This document shows, one piece after another, positions 1-7,800 of a DNA stretch of 64,000 nucleotides (position 1 is the stretch's first letter; every line of letters begins with the position of its first letter). Origin of the DNA: Ruminococcus difficilis. GTDB lineage: Bacteria; Bacillota_A; Clostridia; Oscillospirales; Acutalibacteraceae. Location: NCBI RefSeq assembly GCF_016680995.1, contig NZ_JAEQMG010000035.1, positions 62,001-126,000 on the forward strand, in the 5' to 3' direction. The translations under genes and the position numbers were made by a program. A model generated the notes under the pieces. It was not told the origin of the DNA. It ran no database searches and worked only from the letters and a program-made list of their open reading frames with translations.

Positions 1-447
1 AAAGGAGACAAAGAGCTGACAATGCTGCTCGAACACCTCGAACTCCGGGTGCTTTGCGGTGATCCTGCGCTTGTAGCTGTGAGAGTTGATGGTGGCGGCG
101 GTGCCGATCACGCCGATCTTGCCGTTTCTGGTGACCCGTGCCGCGGTAAAGCAGGTGGGGTTGACGACGCCTGTGTAGGGGAGACCCAGCTCCTCGCTGA
201 GATCGGGCGCTACCGAGCTGACGGTACCGCACGCGGCGACAAGGATCTTGACGCCCATCTTTTTGAGGAAACGGGCGTCCTGCAGCGCGTATTTGCTGAT
301 GGCTTCACGGCTCTTGCTGCCGTAGGGCACGCGTCCCGTGTCGCCGAAGTAGACGATATCTTCCTGCGGCATGATCTGTTGTATCTCGCGCACAGCGGTC
401 AGACCGCCGAGTCCCGAGTCAAAAACGCCGATGGGGGATTGCTTCAT
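1..447 (-). CDS. murI: Glutamate racemase, 5' part (runs off the left edge)
   Basis: Converts L-glutamate to D-glutamate for peptidoglycan in the cytoplasm. Only the first 149 codons are present. The N-terminus reads MKQSPIGVFDSGLGGLT, the family signature with the first catalytic Asp at about residue 10. PYGSKS follows at 41-46 and AACGTVSS at 71-78, with catalytic Cys73; the more usual form of that motif is ACNTAS, so this is a mild variant. The second catalytic Cys would lie outside the window. GAGG seven bases upstream supports the start. A palindromic repeat begins just upstream. Identification is confident from the motifs. Confidence 0.93.
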   Translation of the reverse strand, partial: MKQSPIGVFDSGLGGLTAVREIQQIMPQEDIVYFGDTGRVPYGSKSREAISKYALQDARFLKKMGVKILVAACGTVSSVAPDLSEELGLPYTGVVNPTCFTAARVTRNGKIGVIGTAATINSHSYKRRITAKHPEFEVFEQHCQLFVSF

Positions 448-463
448 ATGATTACCTCATTTC

Positions 464-617
464 AGCCTCCCTTTCCTAAGGGAGGTGGCACGAAGTGCCG
501 GAGGGTTGCTGTGTAAGGATCCTGCTTATGGCGGTGATCCTGATATCGGTAACGTATCAACCCTCAGTCACCGTGACACAAGTGTCCGGTGACAGCTCCC
601 TTAGGAAAGGGAGCCTT
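464..617. repeat. Family-1 palindromic element (CCTCCCTTT...AAAGGGAGC)
   Basis: About 150 bp, bounded by short hairpins CCTCCCTTTCCTAAGGGAGG and CTCCCTTAGGAAAGGGAG in inverted orientation. It contains variable self-complementary stems, such as GGCAC-GAA-GTGCC and GGTGACAC...GTGTCCGG. Related copies lie at 3535, 5294, 21216, 29965, 38551 and 43371. Short ORFs across it are by-products of the palindromes. No transposase is present, so it would have to be non-autonomous. Confidence 0.85.
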
Positions 618-697
618 TGTGCACTTCCTGATTGCACATATCTATACATTATATATAATACCACAAACCGTCATCCCATGCAATAACAAAATTTCGC

Positions 698-726
698 TTG
701 CATTATTCGGCTGTTTCATGTATAAT
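698..726 (+). promoter_or_regulatory. Predicted sigma-A-type promoter for the 818 gene
   Basis: TTGCAT at 698-703 and TATAAT at 721-726 are separated by 17 bp. Between it and the gene lies a short palindromic unit at about 745-795, GGGAGGAGCAAGCCCCTCCCC, part of a repeat family found throughout the window. The remaining stretch 618-697 holds nothing recognisable. Confidence 0.6.
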
Positions 727-817
727 ACCTATAATTGCGGAGGTTCTGCTCACGCCCGGTTTTTTGCGGGAGGAGCAAGCCCCTCCCCTACAGAATGATG
801 AAAAAGGAATGATTACT

Positions 818-1609
818 ATGCTGGATCAGGCATTCGGACATATTTCGGATAAGGTGGAAGAGGCGTTAAAGCCGCAGGGCTTTACCCGCCAGAAGATCAC
901 CTCCGATAACGATAACGAGCTGGTATCGCTGTATACCTCCGAGACCATGGCGTATTCCGTCATCTATTATAAGGATAAGCAGCATACCCTGCTGCGCGAA
1001 TGCGCGATGACCGACGACGGTCCCGATAACAACTGGAAGACCCTCGCGACGTGGATGTTCGATCCCGATCACGACACCATGAAGGAAGCGAGCTCCATCG
1101 CGAACGACTTCTGTGACGCGATCTCCGCGCCGAGCGCCATCAAGAAAGTGAAGCAGACGAAGAAAACCAAGAAGAACGATGACGGCAACGCCGATCCTGT
1201 GTTCCTCTCTAAGCGTTTTCTCACGCTGTTCCCCGATATGAAGGACGAGATCCGTGACGAGCAGGATTGCTATTATCCGTTCCGCGGCGTCACCTTCGCC
1301 AGAGCGAGCATCGTGCCGCGCGTCAATCAGCTGGTCAAAACGGGCAAGGCGGGTGAGCTGAAGAAGCTCGGCAACATCCTGACCACCCAGTATACCAACG
1401 GCGATGCCGACACCCGCTCTATCATCACCATCGTGATCCTCAACGGTATCCCCGAAGAGGATGAGGCGAAGATCGAGGAATACCTCGGCGACGACCTCAA
1501 AAAGGCGTTCCAATTCGCAAAGAAATACCGCAACAAGACCGTTAAGCCCGAAAAGGAAAAGAAGAAGAAAAAGACGATGGCACAGCGGCTGGAGGGTATG
1601 CAGCGCTGA
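818..1609 (+). CDS. Hypothetical protein, 263 aa
   Basis: I do not recognise this protein. The start at 818 (MLDQAFGHISDKVEEALKPQ) is chosen because AAAAGGA lies about ten bases upstream; ATG 809 is too close to it. It looks soluble and cytoplasmic, with no signal peptide or membrane segment, and a strongly basic Lys-rich C-terminus (EKEKKKKKTMAQRLEGMQR). A second Lys-rich linker, KKVKQTKKTKKNDDGN, divides it into N-terminal and C-terminal parts at about residues 108-123. Codon use matches its neighbours, so it looks like a real resident gene. It has its own promoter and is followed 35 bp later by a membrane protein gene. Confidence 0.75.
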   Translation: MLDQAFGHISDKVEEALKPQGFTRQKITSDNDNELVSLYTSETMAYSVIYYKDKQHTLLRECAMTDDGPDNNWKTLATWMFDPDHDTMKEASSIANDFCDAISAPSAIKKVKQTKKTKKNDDGNADPVFLSKRFLTLFPDMKDEIRDEQDCYYPFRGVTFARASIVPRVNQLVKTGKAGELKKLGNILTTQYTNGDADTRSIITIVILNGIPEEDEAKIEEYLGDDLKKAFQFAKKYRNKTVKPEKEKKKKKTMAQRLEGMQR

Positions 1610-1644
1610 GCCTGAGTTGACTACCGAATCACGGAGGTACCGCT

Positions 1645-2055
1645 ATGGGACGCGTATTCTTTATGATAGGCTTCGCGCTGTTTGTCTTAGGCATTGTTCT
1701 GGTGATCGTCGCGCCGATCGGCAAGCGCAAGAACAAGCGCTGTTCCGCTCAGACACAGGGTGTACTGACGCACATTTCGGATCGATACGGCTCCAACGGC
1801 GCCCGTCCGACCATGAAGTACTATTCCTATACGGTGGACGGGGTAGAGTATCAGCTCAAATCGACGGCGATCAACCCGCACGCGAGCAAGGTCGGCGATC
1901 AATGCCCCATCTGGTATGATCCGAAAAAACCGAGCGTCGCGCTTGAGCACCGTTACACCTCCAACAAGCTCTTCAATATCCTGCTCCTCGTCGGGATCCT
2001 GATGCTTCTGTCACCGATCCTGTTGGCTGTCCTCTACGCAGCATTTAATAGATAA
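1645..2055 (+). CDS. DUF3592-like membrane protein
   Basis: A 136-aa membrane protein with one N-terminal (about 5-26) and one C-terminal (about 108-131) hydrophobic segment. Between them is a beta-rich soluble part, TMKYYSYTVDGVEYQLKS followed by GDQCPIWYDPKKPSVAL. A tyrosine-rich YxYxVdGxxY stretch and a late YDPKxP motif between two membrane helices are typical of DUF3592, whose function is unknown. GGAGG lies about nine bases before ATG 1645. It may be co-transcribed with the gene ending at 1609. A 7-bp tandem-repeat array starts directly at its stop codon. Confidence 0.8.
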   Translation: MGRVFFMIGFALFVLGIVLVIVAPIGKRKNKRCSAQTQGVLTHISDRYGSNGARPTMKYYSYTVDGVEYQLKSTAINPHASKVGDQCPIWYDPKKPSVALEHRYTSNKLFNILLLVGILMLLSPILLAVLYAAFNR

Positions 2056-2400
2056 CGGGTAACGGTTAATGGTTAACGGTTAACGGTTAACGGTTAACGG
2101 TGGTGGGAAACGCTGACGCGTTTTGGATTGATATAATGACCGTAAATTATAACGTCCGCAACTCTTTTTGAATTGCGGACGGTTTGTTTATCATCGTGTT
2201 TTACCGGAATCCATACAAATCCGGTGCGGACGGTTTGTTTGTCATCGTGTTTTACCGGAAACTATACAAATCAGGTGCGGACGGAGTCCGCCCTTCACCG
2301 TTCACCGTTCACCATTAACCGTTAACCAAAAAACTACCAATCCAAAAGCCGAAAGGCTTTCCCACAACCGTTAACCGTTCACCATTAACCGTTAACCGAA
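2053..2400. repeat. Heptad-bounded intergenic element, copy I
   Basis: The left edge is a 7-bp tandem array, (GGTTAAC)n at about 2053-2101. It is followed by the hairpin GGGAAACGCTGACGCGTTTT (2105-2124), then two direct repeats of about 70 bp containing TGTTTTACCGGAA and GGTGCGGACGG. It ends in inverted heptad arrays at about 2296-2333 and 2366-2399. The reverse complement of most of it recurs at about 20178-20375. No coding potential is apparent; the 68-aa ORF here is repeat-derived. Confidence 0.85.
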
Positions 2401-2428
2401 AAAATAGGATATTTTTTCTAAACAAGCC

Positions 2429-2457
2429 TTGACGAGTTGACAGTGTTGTGCTATACT
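2429..2457 (+). promoter_or_regulatory. Promoter of the rpmG-secE-nusG transcript
   Basis: TTGACG (2429-2434) and TATACT (2452-2457) are 17 bp apart. The leader of about 140 nt to rpmG holds a hairpin AGGGGC...GCCCCT (2474-2497) with a U-rich loop, and ACCGAT...ATCGGT at about 2539-2571. Neither matches a regulatory RNA that I can name. Confidence 0.7.
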
Positions 2458-2595
2458 GTTATTTACCTCGAATAGGGGCTTGTTTTTTTGCGCCCCTTTG
2501 AAATCCGCGTGATTTCAGCTTTTTGAGGGAGGCTTATACCGATTTTGTTGTGAGGATCGGTAAATCTATTTCCGAATATAACGGGAGGTGCCGAA

Positions 2596-2745
2596 ATGAG
2601 AGTAAAAATCACAATGGCTTGCACTGAATGTAAACAGCGCAACTACAACACCATGAAAAACAAAAAGAACAGTCCTGACAGATTAGAGATGAACAAGTAT
2701 TGCAGATTCTGCAAGAAGCATACTCTTCACAGGGAAACAAAGTAA
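2596..2745 (+). CDS. rpmG: Ribosomal protein L33 (zinc-binding form)
   Basis: A 49-aa protein, too short for many gene callers. [17 protein letters not shown] is the L33 N-terminus. Four cysteines (9, 12, 36, 39) form the zinc ribbon of the C+ type. GGAGG lies seven bases before ATG 2596. It is the first gene of an rpmG-secE-nusG operon, 12 bp ahead of secE, which is the standard order in Firmicutes. It forms part of the 50S subunit near the E site. Length and motifs are fully typical. Confidence 0.96.
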   Translation: MRVKITMACTECKQRNYNTMKNKKNSPDRLEMNKYCRFCKKHTLHRETK

Positions 2746-2757
2746 ACGGAGGTTATT

Positions 2758-2982
2758 ATGGCTGAAGCTAAGAAAAAACCCAATGTATTCTCCAGAATCG
2801 GCTCATTCTTCCGTTCCTGCGTCGGCGAGATGAAGAAGATCACTTGGCCTACACCCAAAACCACGACCAAGAACTTCTTGATCGTCATCACCGTGATCCT
2901 GATCGCCGGTCTGTTCATCTATGCACTGGACAGAGGTCTGTACGCTCTTCTGAACCTTGTCATGGCGACAGGTACCCATTAA
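2758..2982 (+). CDS. secE: Preprotein translocase subunit SecE
   Basis: A 74-aa single-span membrane protein of the SecYEG channel. The conserved amphipathic segment EMKKITWPT (24-32) is followed by a transmembrane helix at about 39-57, as in the short one-span SecE of Gram-positives. GGAGG is correctly placed before ATG 2758. It lies between rpmG and nusG (20 bp downstream), which is the canonical context. Confidence 0.96.
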   Translation: MAEAKKKPNVFSRIGSFFRSCVGEMKKITWPTPKTTTKNFLIVITVILIAGLFIYALDRGLYALLNLVMATGTH

Positions 2983-3002
2983 GCTGAGCTTAGGAGAACA
3001 CT

Positions 3003-3530
3003 ATGTCTGAAGATGCAAAGTGGTATGTCATCCATACCTACTCAGGCTATGAGAATAAAGTCGCCTCGACCTTACAGACGACCGTTGAGAACCGCGGACT
3101 GCAGGATATGATCCCCGACGTCAAGGTTCCTACCGAGATCGTCACCGAGATCAAGGACGACGGCTCGTCAAAGGAAGTCGAGCGCAAGCTCTTTCCGGGT
3201 TATGTCTTTGTCAAGATGGTCTATACCGATGAAACATGGTATGTCGTGCGCAATATCCGCGGCTGTACCGGATTTGTCGGCCCGTCCTCAAAGCCTGTCC
3301 CGCTGACTGAGTCTGAGGTTTATAAGATGGGCGTTGAGAGCCGCGTCGTCGAGGTCTCCTATGATGTAGGCGATCAGGTTCGTATCATCGACGGTCCTCT
3401 GGAGGATTTCGTCGGTATCGTAGACGAGCTTGACACCGACAAGAACTACGTCAAGGTCACTATCTCGATGTTCGGCAGAGAAACGCCGGTAGAACTCGAG
3501 CTGAATCAAGCTGAGAAGTTAGAAGATTAA
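3003..3530 (+). CDS. nusG: Transcription termination/antitermination factor NusG
   Basis: 175 aa, the usual NusG length. The NGN domain begins with AKWYVIHTYSGYENKVA and contains RKLFPGYVFVKM. The KOW domain at the C-terminus reads VGDQVRIIDGPLEDFVGIV. NusG binds RNA polymerase and links it to Rho or the ribosome. It is the last gene of the rpmG-secE-nusG unit. A 223-bp palindromic element separates it from rplK. Confidence 0.97.
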   Translation: MSEDAKWYVIHTYSGYENKVASTLQTTVENRGLQDMIPDVKVPTEIVTEIKDDGSSKEVERKLFPGYVFVKMVYTDETWYVVRNIRGCTGFVGPSSKPVPLTESEVYKMGVESRVVEVSYDVGDQVRIIDGPLEDFVGIVDELDTDKNYVKVTISMFGRETPVELELNQAEKLED

Positions 3531-3534
3531 TTTT

Positions 3535-3757
3535 GGCTCCCTTTGGGAAAGGTGCTCCCCGTTGGGGAGACGTCGCGCAGCGACAGAGGGGGAGCCGCTT
3601 CCGGCGAGGAGGCTTTCACCAACGGTGACTGAGGGATTGCAGAAATGTCGCGTTAAGCGACCACCGAATAAATAGGTTGCCGTGATAATCGGCGATCGAT
3701 ACAATCCCTCCGAGTCGGAACAAGTTCCGACCCACCTCCCTTTACCAAAGGGAGGCT
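3535..3757. repeat. Family-1 palindromic element between nusG and rplK
   Basis: It starts with GGCTCCCTTTGGGAAAGG and ends with CCTCCCTTTACCAAAGGGAGG. The interior contains GAGGGATTG and CAATCCCTC in inverted orientation, plus variable stems GTCGC-GCA-GCGAC and TCGGAAC-AAG-TTCCGA. Nothing else is evident before the Shine-Dalgarno site of rplK. It sits inside a ribosomal protein gene string, so it is presumably transcribed. Confidence 0.87.
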
Positions 3758-3870
3758 ATTGAATACTGGCTATAAAGCTCGCGCTTTATATATGAGGGAC
3801 TGTGTCCCTTGTGGGAGGAGCCAAATATCCATGACTCCGCCATTGACCACGAATTTAGGAGGAAATAATA

Positions 3871-4296
3871 ATGGCACAGAAAGTAACAGGATTGATCAAG
3901 TTACAGATTCCTGCCGGAAAAGCGACTCCGGCTCCGCCTGTCGGCCCCGCGCTGGGTCAGCACGGCGTTAACATCGTTTCCTTTACCAAGGAATTCAACG
4001 AGCGCACCAAGAACGACATCGGAATGATCATTCCCGTCGTCATCACCGTATACGCAGACCGTTCTTTCACATTTATCACGAAGACTCCGCCTGCGCCTGT
4101 CCTGATCAAGAAGGCTTGCAACATCGACAAGGCTTCCGGCGAACCCAACAAGAAGAAGGTCGCTAAGATCACCAAGGAACAGTGCGCGAAGATCGCTGAG
4201 ACGAAGATGAAGGACCTCAACGCCGCTAACATCGACACCGCTACCTCTATGATCATGGGTACCGCTCGTTCGATGGGTATCGAGGTCGTCGACTGA
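3871..4296 (+). CDS. rplK: Ribosomal protein L11
   Basis: 141 aa, the standard length. The N-terminal domain begins [20 protein letters not shown] with [14 protein letters not shown], and the C-terminal 23S-rRNA-binding domain ends in [22 protein letters not shown] lies upstream of ATG 3871. L11 forms the GTPase-associated centre of the 50S subunit with L10 and L7/L12, which are encoded further down. It is followed after 174 bp by rplA. The gap contains a short REP-like unit (about 4303-4340) and a 7-bp repeat array. Confidence 0.97.
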   Translation: MAQKVTGLIKLQIPAGKATPAPPVGPALGQHGVNIVSFTKEFNERTKNDIGMIIPVVITVYADRSFTFITKTPPAPVLIKKACNIDKASGEPNKKKVAKITKEQCAKIAETKMKDLNAANIDTATSMIMGTARSMGIEVVD

Positions 4297-4302
4297 CATT
4301 AA

Positions 4303-4415
4303 ATTGTCATTGCGAGGCATTTATGCCGTGGCAATCTCAACTGATTTTCGATCATTTTTACGGAGTTTTGGTACTCTATTACTGTACACTGATCACTGAA
4401 CACTGATCACTAAAT
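4303..4415. repeat. REP-like unit plus (ACTGATC)n heptad array
   Basis: About 4303-4340 is the reverse complement of the unit tandemly repeated at 61248-61443 (ATTGCGAGGC...GCCGTGGCAATCTC). About 4381-4415 is a 7-bp tandem array whose units are ACTGTAC, ACTGATC, ACTGAAC and ACTGATC. Neither has a visible role in rplA translation, which has its own GGAGG. Confidence 0.7.
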
Positions 4416-4470
4416 TACATCCGGGTGGGAGGAGATCTCCGCTTGACCACCTAAATATGGAGGATTCAAT

Positions 4471-5166
4471 ATGAAACACGGTAAGAAATATGTCGACGCG
4501 GCTAAGCTGATCGACAGAGCAAAATTATATGACACCACTGAGGCGGTCGATACTGTCGTCAAGACAGCTACCGCTAAGTTTGACGAGACCATCGAGCTTC
4601 ATGTTAAGCTGGGCGTTGACTCCCGTCACGCTGACCAGCAGGTACGCGGCGCAGTCGTACTGCCCAACGGTACCGGTAAAAAGATCCGCGTTCTCGCGAT
4701 CTGCAAGGGCGAGAATGAGAAGCTCGCTCAGGAAGCAGGCGCTGATTATGTAGGCGCTGAGGACATGACACAGAAGATCCAGCAGGAAAACTGGATGGAC
4801 TTCGATGTACTCATCACCACCCCCGACTGCATGGGTCTGGTCGGTCGTCTGGGCCGTATCCTCGGTCCGCGCGGCTTGATGCCGAACCCCAAGGCGGGTA
4901 CCGTCACTCCCGACATCGCTCGCGCGATCAAGGAAGCGAAAGCCGGTAAGATCGAGTATCGTCTCGACAAGACCAACATCATCCACTGCCCGATCGGCAA
5001 GGCGTCCTTCGGCACCGAGAAGCTCCAGGAGAACCTCGAGACTCTCATGGGTGCTATCGTTAAGGCGAAGCCCGCTGCCGCAAAGGGTCAGTATATCAAG
5101 AGCTGCGCGATCACCTCTACCATGGGCCCGTCCGTGCGCATCAACCCGACCAAGTTCGGCGCGTAA
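4471..5166 (+). CDS. rplA: Ribosomal protein L1
   Basis: 231 aa, the usual L1 length. It starts [21 protein letters not shown]. It holds the conserved [21 protein letters not shown] and ends in [15 protein letters not shown], both L1 signatures. L1 binds 23S rRNA at the stalk and in many bacteria represses its own mRNA. ATGGAGG lies just upstream of ATG 4471. About 800 bp of repeats, rather than the usual short gap, separate it from rplJ. Confidence 0.97.
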   Translation: MKHGKKYVDAAKLIDRAKLYDTTEAVDTVVKTATAKFDETIELHVKLGVDSRHADQQVRGAVVLPNGTGKKIRVLAICKGENEKLAQEAGADYVGAEDMTQKIQQENWMDFDVLITTPDCMGLVGRLGRILGPRGLMPNPKAGTVTPDIARAIKEAKAGKIEYRLDKTNIIHCPIGKASFGTEKLQENLETLMGAIVKAKPAAAKGQYIKSCAITSTMGPSVRINPTKFGA

Positions 5167-5184
5167 TCGTTTGATTCATATGAT

Positions 5185-5820
5185 ACGTTCCCGTAGGGAC
5201 GAGCATTGCTCGTCCGCAGAATGACGGGCGTTGAATCAATCGAAAACGTTAGTTAGGCGAGAAGTGTTTCTGTCACACGGATGACCAATGTGATCTCCCC
5301 TAAGGGGAGGTGTCGCAAAGCGACAGAGGGGTGCCGTCTCCGGCTGAAGAACATCCCTACGTAAGCAGAGATTTGCTTCGCATTTGAGCTATGACGCGGA
5401 CACACTTGTCCTGCGACTGAGGGTTGATTACACCGCATTTTAGATGCTGTGTATCTGCCGCCCTGCGGCAACCCTCCGCCCCTCACAAGGTTCGGGGCAC
5501 CTCCCTTAGAAAAGGGAGGCTTTAAATGGTATCAACTCGTTATGAGTCGATATAAATATCGCTGTTCTAAAGACAACAGGTGTCCGGGTTCTTGTTGAGA
5601 TTGCCACGGCTCTTGCGAGCCTCGCAATGACAATGGAACGAAGGATATAATGGGTTTACCCGCCTGTCGAGGAAAACGGAAGCGCCGAGGCTCGGAGCCT
5701 TCAAATAAAGAACGCGAACACGGTCACTCGAAGTTGACGCAGTCAACGAAGAGGGATGGTTGAGCGGAGTTATTTGAAGAGAAGCGAAGAGCAACGAGGC
5801 GTGACATCATAAGCGTATGA
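5185..5820. repeat. Composite repeat block between rplA and rplJ
   Basis: Three units can be recognised. About 5190-5255 is a CGTAGGGA-type palindrome (GGGACGAGCATTGCTCGTCC) with its GACGGGCGTT...AACGTTAG flank, also seen at about 28261-28330. 5294-5523 is a family-1 element. About 5600-5632 is one REP-like unit (GAGATTGCCACGG...CTCGCAATGAC). The remainder, about 5640-5820, has no recognisable feature. No convincing ORF is present. Confidence 0.75.
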
Positions 5821-5827
5821 TATTTCC

Positions 5828-5938
5828 GCCTCTCCTCGCAAGGGAGAGGCTGTTTTTATGAACTGCGTGAAGCGCGCTTCATTTTCTTTTGGTGAAGAGC
5901 GCAAAACACCGATAACCGCTCATGAAACGGTTACGGTG
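5828..5938 (+). promoter_or_regulatory. Leader hairpins upstream of rplJ (possible attenuator)
   Basis: A strong hairpin GCCTCTCC-TCGCAAG-GGAGAGGC (5828-5850) followed by TGTTTTT looks like an intrinsic terminator. A second hairpin, CACCG..AACCG...CGGTT.CGGTG (5907-5938), lies just before the Shine-Dalgarno site. In many Firmicutes the L10-L12 complex controls this mRNA through a leader. I could not match the described L10-leader consensus, so this is an inference from position and structure. Confidence 0.45.
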
Positions 5939-5964
5939 CATCAATAATCACGGAGGTGAAAATT

Positions 5965-6585
5965 TTGCCAAGCGCTAAGGTTTTAGAACAGAAACAGGCT
6001 ATCGTAGCTGAGCTGACAGAACGTCTGAAGAATTCTGTGACCGGCGTCCTCGTTAACTACAAGGGTATCAACGTTGCCGACGATACCGCGCTTCGTAAGG
6101 AGCTGCGTGAGGCGGGCGTTCAGTACAGTGTCGTCAAGAACACTCTGCTGTCCCGTGCATGTGAAGAGGCTGAGCTGACCGGCTTACAGACCACTCTGGC
6201 GGGTACTACCGCTCTGGCTACCAGCGACGAGGATTACGCCGCTGCCGCTCGTATTCTGGCGAACTATGCAAAGAAGAGCAAGACCTTTGAGATCAAGGGT
6301 GGTTATCTGGATGGCGAGGTCGTTGATCTGGCGACCATCGAGAGCCTGTCCAAGCTCCCGACCAGAGAGGTTCTGCTCGCGAACGTACTCGGTGCGTTCC
6401 AGGCTCCCATCGCGTCCTTCGCACGCGCGATCCAGGCGATCGTCGACGAGGGCGGCGTAGAGGAGTGCCTCGCCAAGAAGGCACCCGCTGAGGATGCGGC
6501 TCCCGCAGAGGCAGACGCGTCTGACGCTCCTGCTGAGGAAGCAACTGAGGCTCCCGCTGAGGCTGAGGCTCCTGCTGCTGAATAA
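5965..6585 (+). CDS. rplJ: Ribosomal protein L10
   Basis: 206 aa, starting at TTG 5965 (MPSAKVLEQKQAIVAELTER). GTG 5956 lies inside GGAGG and cannot be used, whereas TTG is eight bases behind GGAGG. The L10 core VTGVLVNYKGINVADDTALR, RKELREAGVQYSVVKNTLL is clear. About 40 residues at the C-terminus are an Ala/Glu-rich, very acidic tail (APAEDAAPAEADASDAPAEE and onward), longer than the minimal L7/L12-binding helix. L10 anchors the L7/L12 stalk; rplL follows after 136 bp. Confidence 0.95.
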   Translation: MPSAKVLEQKQAIVAELTERLKNSVTGVLVNYKGINVADDTALRKELREAGVQYSVVKNTLLSRACEEAELTGLQTTLAGTTALATSDEDYAAAARILANYAKKSKTFEIKGGYLDGEVVDLATIESLSKLPTREVLLANVLGAFQAPIASFARAIQAIVDEGGVEECLAKKAPAEDAAPAEADASDAPAEEATEAPAEAEAPAAE

Positions 6586-6721
6586 TTTCAGCTAACTTTA
6601 CCGTGTGTCGGAAAAAGACGCACGCGTCCACGGACTTTGTCCGTGACGGAGGGGTGCTGTGCATCATAGCACTCTCTCATCAATGATAACTATTACTAAT
6701 TAAAATTGGAGGAATTTAAAA

Positions 6722-7102
6722 ATGGCATCTGAGAAGATTACTGCTATTATTGAAGAATTAAAAGGCCTCACAGTTCTCGAGCTCGCAGATCTCGTACACG
6801 CTGTAGAGGATGAGTTCGGCGTATCCGCCGCTGCTGCTGTTGCAGTTGCTGCTCCCGGTGCGGGCGACGGCGCTGCTGCTGCTGAGGAGAAGACTGAGTT
6901 TGACGTTATCCTGAAGTCCCCGGGCTCCGGTAAGATCGCTGTTATCAAGGCTGTCCGTGAGGCAACCGGTCTCGGTCTGAAGGAAGCTAAGGCTGTTGTT
7001 GACGGCGCTCCCAAGGCTGTTAAGGAAGGCGTTTCCAAGGAAGACGCTGAGGCTCTCAAGGAGAAGCTCGAGGCTGCCGGCGCTGAGGTTGAACTCAAGT
7101 AA
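6722..7102 (+). CDS. rplL: Ribosomal protein L7/L12
   Basis: 126 aa, the expected length. The N-terminal dimerisation and L10-binding domain reads [20 protein letters not shown]. An Ala/Gly-rich hinge follows at about 38-56. The C-terminal factor-binding domain contains [20 protein letters not shown] and [27 protein letters not shown] precedes ATG 6722. A strong intrinsic terminator follows directly, so the operon ends here. rpoB, which commonly follows rplL in bacteria, does not follow. Confidence 0.97.
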   Translation: MASEKITAIIEELKGLTVLELADLVHAVEDEFGVSAAAAVAVAAPGAGDGAAAAEEKTEFDVILKSPGSGKIAVIKAVREATGLGLKEAKAVVDGAPKAVKEGVSKEDAEALKEKLEAAGAEVELK

Positions 7103-7120
7103 TTTGACAATCCATCAGAT

Positions 7121-7147
7121 AGGGGAGGAGTTTTCCTCCCCTTTTTT
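7121..7147 (+). terminator. Intrinsic terminator of the rplJL unit
   Basis: AGGGGAGGA-GTTT-TCCTCCCCT is followed by a run of T, 18 bp after the rplL stop codon. Confidence 0.92.
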
Positions 7148-7149
7148 GT

Positions 7150-7800
7150 TTGACTGAAAACTGAAGATTGAAGACTGAAGAATGAAGAATAGTGGGAAAC
7201 ACTTCGTGTTTTGGATTGTAAAAGCCTTCCCCTCGCCGGAAGCGGCTCCCCCCCTTGTCCGCTTTGCAGACATTCCCCCAACGGGGGTACCCCGAGGGGG
7301 CGCGTGCGGGATGCGCGCATCCTTTTTCTGTGTCAATGTAACGTAGCGAGGAATCAAAAAAGCCTTCCCCTTGGGGGGAAGGTGTCGACCAACGGGAGAC
7401 GGATGAGGGGACAACCTTTCCTATTGATGCCGGATTCGGTGAGACTGTATGTTTACCGAGGATCGAGAAAATGCCTCACACTCTTTGTTAAGATGATGGT
7501 TCGGACAAGTTTGCCCCTCATCCGACTCGGCTTGCGCCGAGCCACCTTTTCCTTGCAGGAACGGCAACCCTTTTGGGCTTTGCCCATTTCCCCTAACAGG
7601 GGAATCTCCCCGGGGGGAAGGCTTTTTGATTTCGCAGTACGCTACAGTGGGATAGATAAAGGCGCGCTCGCCCCGAGGGGAAGGCTTTTTGTTTTTAACG
7701 GTACATTACAGTGACACGAAAAAAGGCGCACGCGCCCCCGAGGGGAAGGCTTTTCACTCAACTCCTAACTCCTCGCTTCTCACTCCTAACTCCTCCCTCC
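7150..7800. repeat. Repeat block: heptads, hairpin, family-2 elements, heptads
   Basis: The left edge is a 7-bp array with units TGAAGAT, TGAAGAC, TGAAGAA (about 7151-7192), followed by the hairpin GGGAAACACTTCGTGTTTT (7194 onward). Next come parts of a family-2 element (AGCCTTCCCC..., clearest at about 7365-7628, homologous to about 15104-15425) and fragments to about 7750. The right edge is an inverted heptad array of CTCCTAA units (about 7761-7800). No gene is supported here. Confidence 0.8.

Noticed and set aside
22..516. 164-aa plus-strand ORF at the left edge
   Set aside because: It is the antisense shadow of the clear glutamate racemase frame on the minus strand.
5828..5938. Calling a known L10 leader RNA
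   Set aside because: The position is right, but I could not find the described consensus; it is reported only as leader hairpins.
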